This document shows, in pieces, positions 23,480 to 35,614 of a stretch of DNA of 64,000 nucleotides. Numbering within the stretch: the first letter of the stretch is position 1; every line of letters begins with the position of its first letter. The notes below the pieces were generated by a model. The model saw nothing but the letters and a program-made list of their open reading frames with translations, was not told the DNA's origin and searched no databases. The position numbers and the translations under genes were made by a program. The DNA is from Papaver somniferum (Eukaryota > Streptophyta > Magnoliopsida > Ranunculales > Papaveraceae), in NCBI RefSeq assembly GCF_003573695.1, contig NC_039358.1, positions 152,882,920 through 152,946,919 of the forward strand, read 5' to 3'.

Positions 23480-26400
23480 ATTGGATGAGAAAGATAGAGA
23501 TCCCGTTATGCTTACCATGGTTTCAAAGAAAGAACAAAGTCTTGGTAAGTAACTTGCTTATTTTTAACAGAGAAGTGGAATTTACAGAGAGTTGTTGACA
23601 ATGGAGCTGCAAACTTACATAATCATACTCAGCTTTTCCTGCTCATTCTTTACACTCAAGGGTATGATGCCGACCAAGGAAATAATAATCCCGTGTAACA
23701 CGAAATGGAGTTGCGAATATGTAGTGATCCATACATGTGTAACTATAGGCACTGCTGTCTGCAAATACAAAATAAATGGGAAAACTTGCATAACTCAAAT
23801 CATTTAAGTGCAACCACTACTGAATGCCATATTAAAACAGCATAATATGACCACCTTGAAGTTTTAGGAGATTCCTTCAAGGGCCCGACAAGGACAGAAC
23901 TAACTGTATGCTTATTGCTTACAGTACTCCGTACCAAGTAGCTACACTTAAACTTTCAGGAACAAATAAGTAACGACCAAACTCACATAGACTATCTTAC
24001 ATATCTAAGAGATTACCAAAAACAAACTACCTGTTCCTGTATGTCACCTAGAAACCCCATTAGCAAGTTGGAAATAAATACGAACGCTTACAGATCAGAT
24101 TATGACAAAAAGCTAAAAATATTATCTGTACATCTGAAGAGATCTGATAAATAGGCCACCAAGTATCATTCTCAACTGGAGTAATTCATTTTCGAATTGG
24201 TGTACAAGTTACAACTCTACAGCAGAAAGTCTACATGCATAAAGACCCGTACAGTCAATGACTAATCAAACCTAGAGTTCGGACTTCAATAACAAATTTC
24301 CAACAAAATGAACAGCATATAATCTTTTCTATGCCTCTAAGAAATGATTCAAGATCCTTTCTTCAAGGCCCCAGATCCCTAATTAAAAGTGCACAACTAA
24401 TTTCAGATGAGAATAGTTCAAATGTTCCTATGTTAGCCACATCCTAAATATTTTAAGACTTGCAGTAATCAGTATTAAGTTGTAAAGGAAACAGTTCAAA
24501 CGTTCCTGTATTCAAAATTTATTTCTACTCTACATCTCAGATTCTCTTTAGTTTGGATTTGAAACTGCATCAACGTATGCAGTGTGGAACTACCTGAAAA
24601 TATTACTCACATCCGCATCTTTTTTAACTCGTTTGGAATACTGAAGTATTTAACTCACTTTCTTATTAGCACAATCTTTAAAAGTTTCATGTTTGCTATC
24701 ATACCCATACAAATCTTTCCAAATTTCTTCCCTGATTTTGTTTCATTTTGTATCAACTCGCTTAAGATAGATTTCCTCTTGGTCCCGCAATACAACCCAT
24801 AAAGTTGAAGTGTAAAATAGACAATGCAGACTTCACAACTTTTTCTATTGTATTTTCTAAAAATCCACTGTCTGGAGGGATGTGGCTTTTCCATGCTAGA
24901 GGAGAGGAGAAACTTGTTACATACAGTGAAGAACTTGTCTATAGTAAGGTGAACCTAGGTAGTTTATTTTTTAATAATAAGAACCAAGCATCTACCTTGT
25001 GATCCAACCAAACGTTGACTTGGTAATTGCTGCAACAATCCTACTCCCTGCGGATTACAACCCCATAAGTAGTCAGAACTGAAAGGTGTAAAACAGATTG
25101 TTGCGGCTCAAAAGCTGCTAATACACACACATACCTGAAAAGCAAAGTCTTAACAGTCTGTGAGCCTGTCAAGTAATAATTGAATTGCTTGTATGATCTG
25201 CATCTATGTAGTCACCTCCCTGAGCCATACCATAGTAATCACATCCAGCTGAGTAGTACATTGAGCGGGTTCTGGAGATATTTCCTGGACATAGTTTGCA
25301 GCAATGGACAAATTATTATCAATGTGTATAACCGAATAGGTTAATTATCAAATTGTATAACTGCATTAGGTTAGTATGTATATCTTTATTCACAGAGGCC
25401 AATGAAGGCAAAAAGAACAATAAAATCCAACTTTACCTTCTAGCACCTATATCATCACGTAGTTGCAGCAGATGCCGGTTACTACTTTATTTAAATCCAT
25501 AGAGAATGATGAAACATTGTTGACATACGCAATAAATTCTCTCAAATGAGAAATTGTACAGTGAACCTGTTTGTTATCAACTTCAACTATCTATCTTCAT
25601 ACACTCCTTGTGTAGCTTTCCTGCTGATTAATAACTCAAGACCATAAAAATGGCATACAGTTGTTATCACTTATCGACTTTCATTGTAAGCATTAGCCAG
25701 ATAACTGATGTATATGAACCTAAACGAAATTACAGATGCTCGTTACGCTGGTTAAATATATCTTGATCCACCACATTTCATTATTCAGTCACCTCGTGTA
25801 CACAAATCATTCATTCAAATGCATAACTTCAGCGACTATGAAAAGGCTACCTAATGCAGAGTATGTGTTGCCTTGGAACCAATACCACTTCATGCATCTA
25901 CTTTGAAGGGCCAAAATGGATTCATTCAAGATGCACAGCCAGGCACCACTAAGTAATTGACACTATTATTTCTGGGATTTGCGAGTAGTGCAAAGTTACC
26001 TCTTCTTAGTCAAAATCTTCTCATCTCGAATTAGGAAAGCACTGCATAACCACATACAATCATTATTCAGTAATGACTTTAGAAACTCATATAAAATGTT
26101 AAATAATTGGTCAGTTCTCAAAACAATCCGAGACCACTAATATGTTGTTCAGATTCTGATGTATATTAACAAAATTAAGATTTTGGTAAAATGACATTTG
26201 GGTTCCCAGTAAAGCCACCAAAACTTGACTTCACACCTACAAACTATTACGTATATATTACTGACCAGAAAGCATTGGAGTTCTTGGACCATTCACCTGC
26301 ACCATAACAAAAAGAAAATCCACAAACACGATCAATACAAAAACAATCACCTCTTGAAAGTTCGAGAAATACAAAATAGAATTAGAGTCACCAGCAACTT

Positions 26401-28330
26401 TCTAAAATACGGCTGCTTGGCACCTGCAATCTTCCAAAACATGGTTGCTTTATGTTGTACAGCTCTATGAAGCACCTGCAATCTTCCAAAACAGGTTGCT
26501 GCAATTGTATGTTGTTTGAGCTATCAAGCACCTACAATCTTCCATAACATGCCACCTTTATCTCATACAACTCTATCAAGCACCAGCAAATGGTAAACAA
26601 TAAGACAGCAGTAAGGATTGGTCCGATTGGACCTACTCAACACATAAATATTTAGCCAAAATCAAGTATATCCTCGAAGCATGTATTTCATCCTCTGGAC
26701 TTACTGGCAATTTTCCCACAATTAAAACACAGTTTCTTGTTTCTTGTAGATGTATCTTGGATCTCCGTCATTCGGTCTTGTAGTTGTGTTCTGACATTAG
26801 ATCGCTTCACAGTTGTCTGTTTGAGTCAAAAAATTAGACCAAAAAATTAGCTAACCCTTAACATAATTCTTGAACCAAATTTTCCATGTGAGGAATCAGG
26901 ATAACTTTACAATTTAATCTACTAAAAGTCTGATCTTCAATAATATCCACATTTTAAATTCCAAGTTATTGGACCTCATGAGATGTTGGGTGTACCTTGA
27001 TTTACTGAATCGCATGTGCAGCAGGCTAGCAGCATCGTCTAAAATCCTTCTCAATGCGAGTCTTTCATTCTAATCTAACTGATCACCAAAACATAATACA
27101 ATCAAAATTCCAAGTTAGTTTCTTTTTTTTTCAGGATATTGTCCAAACCCAATTAAAACAGAATAAATCGCAAGGAAACTTATTACATTTTGAGGATGGC
27201 TGAGTCTAAACAGAGAATGCAAATGTAAAACGCACCGAGTAGTAACACCGTATTTGTTTCTTCTGACTCGCGGATCCCACGGAAATCACCCCACTCATTT
27301 GGATTTGAATATATTGGTTTTAGACTCGTCTAACTCAATATGTTGGTTTGAATCGCGTATTTTCCAAGAACTATCATTGTACACGGTTCCGGAATCTGGA
27401 CCACAGTGTATATTCTTCTATATGATTTCAAGATAAGTTTCTCACATGCTTGCTTGAAACCCTAACTAGAATTTCGTATGAACAGAGAAAGTGTTTGTTT
27501 GATTCTCAAGTTATCTTAGCTTGAGTTCTAAAAAAACTTATCCATAAATAGAGAGATCCATTGAACCGAAAAAATCAATCCCTGACATTTTTGTGTCCTA
27601 TTTGATTGCTACAGTCATCCTTTACTAACCTAGGTTTCAGCGATAAACATAATTAGATCTACAATTGAAAGACTTCATTTAGGAATTCGTGAAGCCAGGT
27701 CCGACTATCTTTAATTACCTTGATAGTTTATTTACCGAAATACATAGGTATTAGGAAACGTTACATTTAAGGTAACAATTGTATTTCCTGAAATACAACG
27801 GCATTAGGAAACGGTCCATGCGGTTACCAAAATATTGATGGAAGTCTAGCAAAATCAGGAAACCAAGGGGATCCCACGACCGAAAATATACCTCGCACAA
27901 CTATCGATCCACGCTGCCGGATGAGGAAATCGATGGTCCGATATATCCGGATAGACAGATAACACTTCTTTTTATAATATAGTAATATATATATGTTATA
28001 TAATATTAATCACACAATAGCGGAGTAGTATAAGATTTGATTAAAGTTTCAAAGAAGGTTGCTAAATTCTATCAAAGGTTCTGTCTGGGTGTAGATAGGT
28101 CTTACATATTAACTAATATTTTGGAATACTGTCAAACGCTATCAATGATTATGCTTTATGTATGACGTCTAGATTTTGTTACTACGTTAGATTGCTTTAG
28201 AAATATTGTTAATTGAAACATTTGATAATCTAAAATCACTGTGATGCTTCATTTTTTATAATTGTGTTGTATTTGATATGAATGTATTGTATTGTTGACT
28301 GTTGTACATGTAATTTGATAATTTAAAATT
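23480..28330. other. Long region without a supported gene
   Basis: An AT-rich region upstream of the pseudogene. Two short minus-strand stretches have coding-like wording (about 25290-25190 and 25074-25000), but no complete model could be built. A diverged tandem repeat lies at 26419-26584, and 27980-28020 is a TA-rich tract. No tRNA or element ends were identified. Confidence 0.4.
26419..26584. repeat. Three diverged copies of a roughly 55-60-bp unit
   Basis: The phrase CACCTGCAATCTTCCAAAACA occurs near 26421 and 26473 and, changed, near 26529. Each copy is followed by a stretch ending in CTCTATCAAG or similar. The array is short and imperfect and has no coding potential. Confidence 0.6.
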
Positions 28331-28749
28331 ACAGGATAATGAGTATCATTGATGAAGAACATCCTCTTTGAAAAATATGTCACAAAATTAAACAAGGCTG
28401 AAGGAGGAGGGAACGTATCATTTACATGTCACTATTTTCGAACTAACTACAAGAGGGCATATTCAAGGGTAAAGGCGCATCTGTTAATGATTCCAAATTA
28501 AGGAATCAGAAAATGTCCAAAAGTCACTGAGGAAGACTTAGGTGAGATGAAAAAAATTATCTGATGATGCTGAAACAAGAGCTAAGGCTTCTAAACCCAA
28601 ACAAGTTTCTTTGCCAAAATCTGGGAGTCATGCGGTAACAAGATTTTCGAGTTCAATTTCATTTGATGTACACTCCAAGAAAAGGAAAGGTAGTATTCAA
28701 ATTACATTCAACAATGACGCTCGTGAAGAAATGAACAAATTGATTGCAT

Positions 28750-28861
28750 GAATGTTTTATTCTGTAGCACTACCTTTTAATTTGGCGAAGAATCCATATT
28801 TTATTGAATGTTTTATTCTGCAATACTACCTTTTAATTTGGCGAAGAATCCATATTTTATT
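28750..28861 (+). repeat. 56-bp tandem duplication in the hAT transposase
   Basis: Two adjacent units (28750-28805 and 28806-28861) each start GAATGTTTTATTCTG and repeat the FNLAKNPYF-coding segment. Since 56 is not a multiple of three, the duplication shifts the frame. Confidence 0.9.
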
Positions 28862-29139
28862 GAGGTTATTAGGAGAGTCACTGCAAACAGCAAAACACTT
28901 TTGGGCTACATATCTCCGGGATACAACCAGTCGAGAACAGATCTTTTACAAGAAGAAAAATATCACATTGGACGGTTACTCGAACCAATAAAAAGTACGT
29001 GGAAGCATAACAGTTGTTTCCGATGGTTGGATTGATATTCAAAGAATATTATTAATTTTATTGTCGTTTGAGAGAGCAGTCCAATGTTTTCTAAGAAAAT
29101 AAATTTTCAAGGACAGAGTATTTATTGCAAACCTTCTAA

Positions 29140-29632
29140 GAGCAACTGCAATGGTGCGATCAAAACCATAGACCAAATACCAAAAAAAAACGACCAAATT
29201 TAAGTTTAGTTTGTGGTGTTACACTAGGGTGGAAGAGTAAATTTGGTCAGGATCACTTTATACGTCCGCCCCATCACGGGATCATTTTATACCTTCGCCC
29301 CACCATCCATCAGGATCACATTATACCTTCGCCTCACTGAGGATCACATTATACCTTCGCCCATCATCATGCTCACATTATACCTTCGCCCCACTCATCA
29401 GGCACACATTATACCTTCGCCCCACCATCATACGGATCAGGCTCACATTATACCTTCGATCGGTATCATGCGCACTTATAATGTCTGCTCGACTATATTT
29501 GGTTTTGGTCTTGGTCCCAGACCAAATATACTCTGAGATTTGGTTTTAGTTCGGGTTTTGCTCTTTAGTCCGTCCCGCTGTGTCTGTTTTGTGGACCATA
29601 TTTATAGTTTTACTCGCCCACTGTGGTTGCTC
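29140..29632. mobile_element. Tourist/Harbinger-like MITE inserted in the hAT transposase
   Basis: The termini are GAGCAACTGCAATGG and, at the right, CCACTGTGGTTGCTC, an imperfect inverted repeat. They are flanked by TAA on both sides (29137-29139 and 29633-29635). A 3-bp TWA target duplication is typical of PIF/Harbinger elements. Deleting the element and one TAA rejoins the hAT frame as ...FIANLL/KTINEVGP, which confirms the boundaries. The interior has no ORF of its own but contains a minisatellite. Confidence 0.85.
29250..29470. repeat. Minisatellite of about 30 bp within the MITE
   Basis: About seven imperfect units share CACATTATACCTTCGCCCCA. Spacers are variable (CCATCA, CTCATCA, CATCATCAT). 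Units differ by small indels. The apparent plus-strand ORF across it is a repeat artefact. Confidence 0.85.
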
Positions 29633-30371
29633 TAAAGACGATCAATGAAGTTGGCCCAGATAATGTTGTTCAAGTCATAACCGACAATGCTCTAGTTTGC
29701 AAAAGTGTAGGATTATTATTGAGACAAATTTTCCTCATATATTTTGGACCCCATGTGCAATCCATACATTAAAAATTTTGCTCTCAAGAATATATGTGCT
29801 GCAAAGAACACCGGAGCCAATGCAAAAACATTTGCTGAGTGTTCTTGGATAAAAGATATTATATCGGATGCCGTGTTCGTAAGAAAGTTTATTATGACTC
29901 ACTCCATGAGGTTGGAAATGTTTAATGAGCATAATAAATTGAAAATGTTTATGGTAGCTGACACACGCTTCGTTTCGAGCGTGATAATGCTACAAATATT
30001 TGTTGATATAAAAGAAGGTTTACAAAGCATGGTAATCGGTCGAAGTGGACTTCTTACAGAGAAGATGATGTTGGAAAAGCTCAATTTGTGAAAGAAACAA
30101 TATCGAATGATGTATGGTGGGACAAAGTAGATTATATAATTGCATTCACATAGCCAATTTATGACATGTTGCGACGAACTGATATTGATCCTCCGTGCCT
30201 TATTTGGTGTATGATATGTGGGAGTCTATGATAGAAAAGGTAAGAAAGGTTATATATAGACTGCCATGAAGGTCTGACTAATTCCAAGATTCTTCATTTT
30301 ACTATGTCGTGTATGCAATATTGACAAGTCGGTCTCTCCACTGTTTAGCTCACTCTTTAAATCACATGTAT

Positions 30372-31565
30372 GATCACTGTCTATTAATCAAATTTGTTTT
30401 ACTTGCAATTTAGTCAAATACAAGTTACACAAAATTCATGATTTAGGCTATTCATTTTCAACAAAATGAACCAAAAGAGACAACACACATTAGTTATTTA
30501 TTATTTTATTAATATTCTATGACTATTGTTATGAGTTATCGCCTTATATGACATTTCCTGACATTTCTAATTCTGATAAGGTATTATATAAACGAAAATA
30601 TACTCTGACATTTTTCATATGAAATGATTAACTGTTAGAACTGCAGTAACTAATTATATATAAAGTCGTGCTGTCCCGCGCAGCTGCGTGGGACGTCTTT
30701 ATACGCAAGCGGGTTGTAGCCCTTGGATATTATTGGATCTCATAATTTTTATTTCGAGTGTAACCATCAAAACAAACATACCCCATAAAGTAAAATAACC
30801 ATATACTCTCTTATTTCCTTAAGTAATTCGATCTCTTTGTTTATGAGAATCCTATCGACTATGCTTTCGGTTGTTGTTGTTGTTGGTGATCTGCCATTGA
30901 TGATATTAGTTAGTTGCATTGAGACTAATCAGTTCTATCATCATCCCAAAATCAATATGCCTCCTTTGAATCCAGAAGACCCTATCTAAATTGAATCTCT
31001 TTTGAAATATGGAACAATAAATTTGTGTTGTGATTCATGATTATTCTAGGGTTATCTTGATAAATTACTAACTGTCAATTACTTAGAAAAATCATACTCA
31101 AAATGTTCCATCGAAATCAAGTTCACCAAAAACCCAGAGAGTTAAAACTCCATGAACAACATTTTGTTCCACGAATTTCCTAAAATATGAACAAAAATAT
31201 TGGATAGTGGTTTTCTGAAACTAGTTTAAAATGGGTTGATTTTTTTCTTCCAAAAATCAACTTGATTTTAAATATATTTATACTATTTGGTTTATATGAT
31301 GATTATCAAGGCAAGAGTTACGTTCAGAACAAAAAACTAAAGCAAGAAGTTAGACCTGGATGACTTTTATGTAGAAGAATGTAGAAGAAGAAGACAGGGA
31401 AAATAATGTTACACAGAGAAACTTAGATGCAGGAAAGAATGTCTAAAATAACGTAATTGGAAGATAAGATAACATCCAACGGCTAGCAACCAATTTGCTT
31501 ATAACTGCTTCCCACGCAGCTGCGTGGGATAGCACGGCTCTTATATATATGTTGATCATTGCATT
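30372..31565. mobile_element. 1,194-bp insertion in the hAT element with 8-bp target duplication
   Basis: ACATGTAT occurs directly before (30364-30371) and directly after (31566-31573) the insert. Removing the insert and one copy rejoins the hAT frame as HSLNHMY/YSQE. An 8-bp duplication suggests a hAT-type inserter. The outermost bases show no clear terminal inverted repeat. Inside, a pair of inverted arms of about 39 bp (30655-30693 and 31510-31548) each contain a palindrome centred on CAGCTG. No protein domain was recognised. Confidence 0.75.
30655..31548. repeat. Inverted repeat arms with CAGCTG palindromes
   Basis: The left arm contains GTGCTGTCCCGCGCAGCTGC and the right arm contains the near reverse complement, ending GGGATAGCACGGCTC. 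Both are bordered by TATATA. These may be the real ends of a nested MITE or hairpin ends of a Helitron-like element. The type is not resolved. Confidence 0.65.
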
Positions 31566-32179
31566 ACATGTATTATAGCCAGGAATGACTTAGTCAATCG
31601 TCGGATCGTCTTGATCCGCATGTAGATAATGATATGTCAAAGCAACAACGTATATTCTTTGAGAGATATTTTGAAGGGGGAGAACTAAGACAAGTGAATA
31701 CTGAATATGCTCTTTTTTCTGCTGGATTGGGAGAATTTTTGGCTGCTAATTGCATCGCCGATAGATGGTGTATGGAGCCATTTATACTGTGGGTTTCTTA
31801 TGGTATACCTACTCAGTGTTGCATAGGTTAATTTTCAGAAAACTTGCCCAACCTAGTTCCTCATCTTGTTGTGAACGAAATTGGAGTACCTTTGGCATCA
31901 TTAATTCTTTGAAAAGAAATAAGATAACACCAAAAAGAGGAGAAGATCTAGTTTTGTGCATTCGAATCTTCACCTTCTATCACGAAGAGATCCACATCAT
32001 ATGACAAGTAAGACAATAATGTGGGGTGTTGCAGGTGATATATTTGATACTATGGCACGTGGTGGAATACTTGAGATTGCAAATCTTTCGCTTGATAAAC
32101 CAGAATTAGAGATTGTGATATTCAATGATCCATCTATTTATGTGGATGAAGATGTATACCTAGATGACAATTACACCTC

Positions 32180-32470
32180 ATTTGGTTGGAAGAATTGGAT
32201 TCTTAGGAATTCAATTATGGGGTAATCCAATTCTTGGAATTGAATTCCAAAGAATCGAATTCAAATCCAAAAAATTAGCGTTTGGTTGAGGTAATCTAAT
32301 TTCTTTTATTTTTACCTTGGAATCCAATTCCATTGCACTACTAGACCAATGCAATGGAAATCTATTATTTTGGGGGGAATTTGACTCCTAGGAATTAATA
32401 TTCTCAATTACATAGAATTGGTTTGGACTATTTGGTTTAAGAAATTGGGGAGGTTTTTCCACTATTTATA
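32180..32470. repeat. GGAATTG/CAATTCC-rich segment, possible MITE remnant
   Basis: GAATTGGATTC, CCAATTCTTGGAATTG and similar words recur in both orientations just after the hAT transposase frame ends. This could be a hAT-derived MITE or the 3' subterminal region of the hAT element. Boundaries are uncertain. Confidence 0.35.
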
Positions 32471-33569
32471 GGGTTTTTTTCCCCACCTCAAGTTTATTTT
32501 TACTTAAAACTTTTTCTTTATTATTATACATATGTTTTATGTTCAATAAATGCACTATTGGAATTTGGATTTATAAAATTTTAGATATCTATTAAACGTG
32601 TCCCTGTAACCCACTTTTTTTGAGAATAGACGTGTCCCCGTAACCGTGTCACGTGTCCGAATCAGTACAACCCAGGTACATATACGCAACTTGATCATCT
32701 TGAGCTAGAATATCCAGAAAGCAGAGGAGCATGACCAAGAATAAAGGTTAACGTTCATTGATGCGCCACCTTTTTTGTACAAATTGTTATTGTACAATGG
32801 TCTAACCTGGTTGCACCATGGTATTTAACAATGTCTTTCAGGGAGCCGAACAGTCAATACACTCGGTATATGGCACTTCCAATTTCACTGATAGACTCTC
32901 TACTGTTTGAGGGTGAAAACGGTTTCTGATGATTTCGGTAATTTCGCGTGAGTGGGTGAGAAACGAGTCTAAACCCTAAACAATGTACTGCAAGGGAGTA
33001 CTTTGATTCAAGAGATAAATCTGTACAAATCCGTCCTAAACCAAGAAATGGTCGTTCCATACTTGCTTCGATCACAAAGTGAAGGTGAAGGGTTGGTCGT
33101 AGGGAGGGAAGCGATGACAGTGTTGAGACCAGAATGGTTGATTCTGGAAGAGTAGTTGTTTGATGACTTGTATCAGAAAGTGAAACGCTAGCAGATTGGA
33201 AAGCTAACAAGTGATTCTGAGTGTTGTATGCTCCGGACCAAAACTTGTTCTTTGGTGGAAATAGGTGAGACATATTTATACAAGTCGCAACGAAACGTAC
33301 CCTGGTTTCGTAAGAAGTGGAAACGATCGAGTAAATGGAAGAGAACGGTAACGGGTAACGCTTGGAATTGATGTTTCCATAATGAAGAAAACGTTTCACC
33401 ATTAATTCTTGTGTTTACTAACCGCCTCACTCTTATGGCACTTTCTTGTAATGGGCGTAGTGTACGCCGCACGCTGTAAACCGCCAGACCAATACCCTGA
33501 TGAGCATCCCCCAGTTTGTGACATGTTTTGATGTCTCGAGTGTTTTGCGTAGCATGTTGCTATTGTTTG

Positions 33570-34160
33570 GCAAGTTGAGATTGGGAGGCTTGCCGGCTCG
33601 GTAGTGACCTTCGACGGTCGAGATTTTGCATCTTGAAAGGAAGGGTGGTCGTTGATCGTTGCAACCCTTCGTTTGGCATCCAGCGGCATGGAGGAATGAC
33701 TGGCATGGCTTTGGCATGGTTTAGGCGCGACCAAGCTAGGATTTTGGCATAGTTTTAGGCGCGATCAAAATTAGGGATTGGCATTGGGCCAAGAGTTGCC
33801 ACGTGTTTGGTGGCGAACTTGGACGGCTGAGATTTGCATCTCAGAAGGAAAGGTGGTTGTTGATCGTTGCAACCCTTCGTTTGGCAGCTAGCGGCATGGA
33901 GGCATAACAGGCATGGCTTTGGCATGGTTTAGGCGCGGCCAAGCTAGGATTTTGGCATAGTTTTAGGCGCGGCCAAAACTAAGGTTTTGTCATAGTTTAG
34001 GCGCGGCCAAAATTAGGGCTTGGCATTGGGCCAAGAGCTGCCACGCGTTTGGAGGCGAACTTGGACGGCTGAGATTTGCATCTCAGAAGGAAGGGTGGTC
34101 GTTGATCGTCGCAACCCTTCGTTTGGCAGCCAGCGGCATGGAGGCATGACCGACATGTCT
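33570..34160. repeat. About 210-240-bp tandem repeat in the left LTR, 3 copies
   Basis: Each unit contains GGTGGTCGTTGATCGT (near 33645, 33855 and 34095), a GGCGCGGCCAA-type phrase and a TGGGCCAAGAGTTGCCACG-type phrase. The same family is expanded to seven copies in the right LTR. Confidence 0.85.
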
Positions 34161-34665
34161 TTGGTGCGGAGGTGCGGATGGCATGGCATGACATTGGAAC
34201 GATGGTGCGGCCGGCGTGCCTTTGGCACGGAGACGTGGATGGCATGGTATGACATTGGCACGATGGTGCGGCTGGCATGGTTGGCATGCCTTTGGCGCGG
34301 AGATGTGGCTGGCATGGTATGTCATTGACACGATAGCGCGGCTGGCATGGTTGGCATGCATTTGGCGTGATGGTGCGGCTGGCATGGTATGCCATTGGCA
34401 CGATGATGCGGCTGGCATGGTTGGCATGCCTTTGGCGCGGAGACTTGGCTGGCATGGTATGTCATTGGCACGATGGTGCGCTTGGGATGGTTGGCATGCT
34501 TTTGGCGCGGAGATGTGGCTGGAAAGGTATGCCATTGGCACGATGGTGTAGCTGGCATGGTTGGCATGCCTTTGGCGCGGAGATATGGCTGGCATGGTAT
34601 GCCATTGGCACGATGGTGCGGCGGGCATGGTTGGCATGCCTTTGGCGCGGAGATGTAGCTATTAG
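34160..34665. repeat. 70-bp tandem repeat in the left LTR
   Basis: TTGGCATGCCTTTGGCGCGG or variants recur with exact 70-bp spacing at 34281, 34351, 34421, 34491, 34561 and 34631. Open frames here on both strands (His/Pro/Met-rich or Trp/His/Gly-rich) are by-products of the repeat. Confidence 0.92.
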
Positions 34666-34944
34666 GGTTTAGCGTGTCGAAACCCTAGTTTAAAATATGT
34701 GGCACGCGTGATTGGCACGTTTGGCTAGCATGCGCGGCTGGCATGTGCAGAGATGACGCCAGTCAATATCGAGGGCTCTGTCCTGGAGCATGGCATATAC
34801 ATAAAAAAGGTACTCGGTAATTTTACGCAGACATGTCAAATGGTTCAATAAATGTGCTAGTGGCGACATTATTACTCAAGTGTGACGTCACTATTTGACT
34901 AAGGTTTTACGATTTTAACCCTAAGCTAAAAACCACCATCAATA

Positions 34945-35609
34945 TTAAGTCCCCTGCTTAGCTCGGAACATGGGCATTGCTACGAGGTAAGCATAAGATG
35001 GTGACAGACAAGGACAAAATCGAAACGGCAAGTCATGAAAAAGATGGTCAGGAAGATCCGTCTAACCTTTTAGAGAGGTAAGGAGAATTCGTGATTCTTG
35101 TGTTGGTGGCTTTGCGCAGATTCTGCTCGTGGTGTCGTAGCTAGGCCGCGGAGTGGTTGGCGTTGTTGGCTTGACTTGGCAAGACGTTGGCATGGTGTGG
35201 CTTAAAACAGAGCGCTGGCGTTGGTCGGCTTGGAATGGGAGCCGCAGGTATTGTGCGACTTGGAATGGAGTCGCAGGCATTGTATTGGCTCGGAATGGAG
35301 CCGTCAGCGTAGTATTGGCTTGGAGCGGGGCCGTTAACGTAAACTTGGTTTGGGCACTGGCTTGGGCTTGGGCGCTGGATCGGTGTGGCGTGAGTGCTGG
35401 CACGGCATGGTGTGGGCGCTGGCATGGCGCGGTGTTGGCTTGGAACGGTGCTGGCTTGGCGTGGCGCGGATTGTTGGCACCGTGAAGCTTGTTCTTGCGG
35501 GCCCAATTGACTTTTTCCATACATAGCTCAAATAGGAAATTCTTTCCTTATTCAAATTCCAAAAGTGTCACGCCTATAAAAGGGTTTGTTATCCTTTTTA
35601 TCTCGTATC
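34945..35609. other. Outer element interior, left part, with GGCTTGG-rich low complexity
   Basis: The 3' interior of the outer element before the nested insertion. At 35150-35480 diverged short units such as GGCTTGGAATGGAGCCG recur. Overlapping open frames on both strands have repetitive Trp/Gly/Ala or Pro/Ala/Gln composition and are not supported as genes. Confidence 0.6.
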
Positions 35610-35614
35610 TTTGT

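Larger units (their letters stand above)
28340..32215 (+). mobile_element. hAT-superfamily DNA transposon, degenerate and interrupted
   Basis: Plus-strand remnants of one transposase. A BED-type zinc-finger-like N-terminus (about 28370-28560) contains YSRVKAHLL and RKCPKVTEEDL. FNLAKNPYF and SPGYNQSRTDLL follow (about 28770-28950). A DUF659-like core (about 29640-29760) has VGPDNVVQVITDNA, and FIMTHSMRLEMFNEH follows (about 29890). HCLAHSLNHMY lies at about 30335-30371. The C-terminal hAT dimerisation motif (about 31850-31960) has SSSCCERNWSTF and SLKRNKITPKR. Stops and frameshifts are scattered. Two later insertions (29140-29632 and 30372-31565) split it. The element's own termini were not identified, so the ends given are only those of recognisable coding sequence. 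Confidence 0.88.
32904..34944 (-). repeat. Outer element, left LTR (3' LTR in element sense)
   Basis: This 2,041-bp LTR carries three copies of a roughly 210-240-bp repeat (about 33570-34160) and then about seven copies of a 70-bp repeat (34160-34665). Its inner end reads ...CACCATCAATA, next to a purine-rich stretch on the minus strand (about 34946-34960) that could be the polypurine tract. Confidence 0.85.

Noticed and set aside
29243..29536. 97-residue ORF across the MITE minisatellite
   Set aside because: The repetitive peptide comes from the 30-bp unit and lies inside a non-coding MITE.
33402..33734. 110-residue minus-strand LTR ORF, also present in the other LTR at 48502-48834
   Set aside because: It is conserved only because it is the same LTR. 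The composition is not protein-like and it overlaps repeat units.
34013..34672. Overlapping His/Pro/Met-rich (minus) and Trp/Gly/His-rich (plus) ORFs of 60-190 residues
   Set aside because: They lie within 70-bp and 240-bp tandem repeats whose unit happens to lack stops. The same frames recur in the other LTR. There is no start context and no family.
35062..35555. Pro/Ala/Gln-rich and Trp/Gly-rich ORFs
   Set aside because: Low-complexity GGCTTGG repeats read in several frames. No domain was found.
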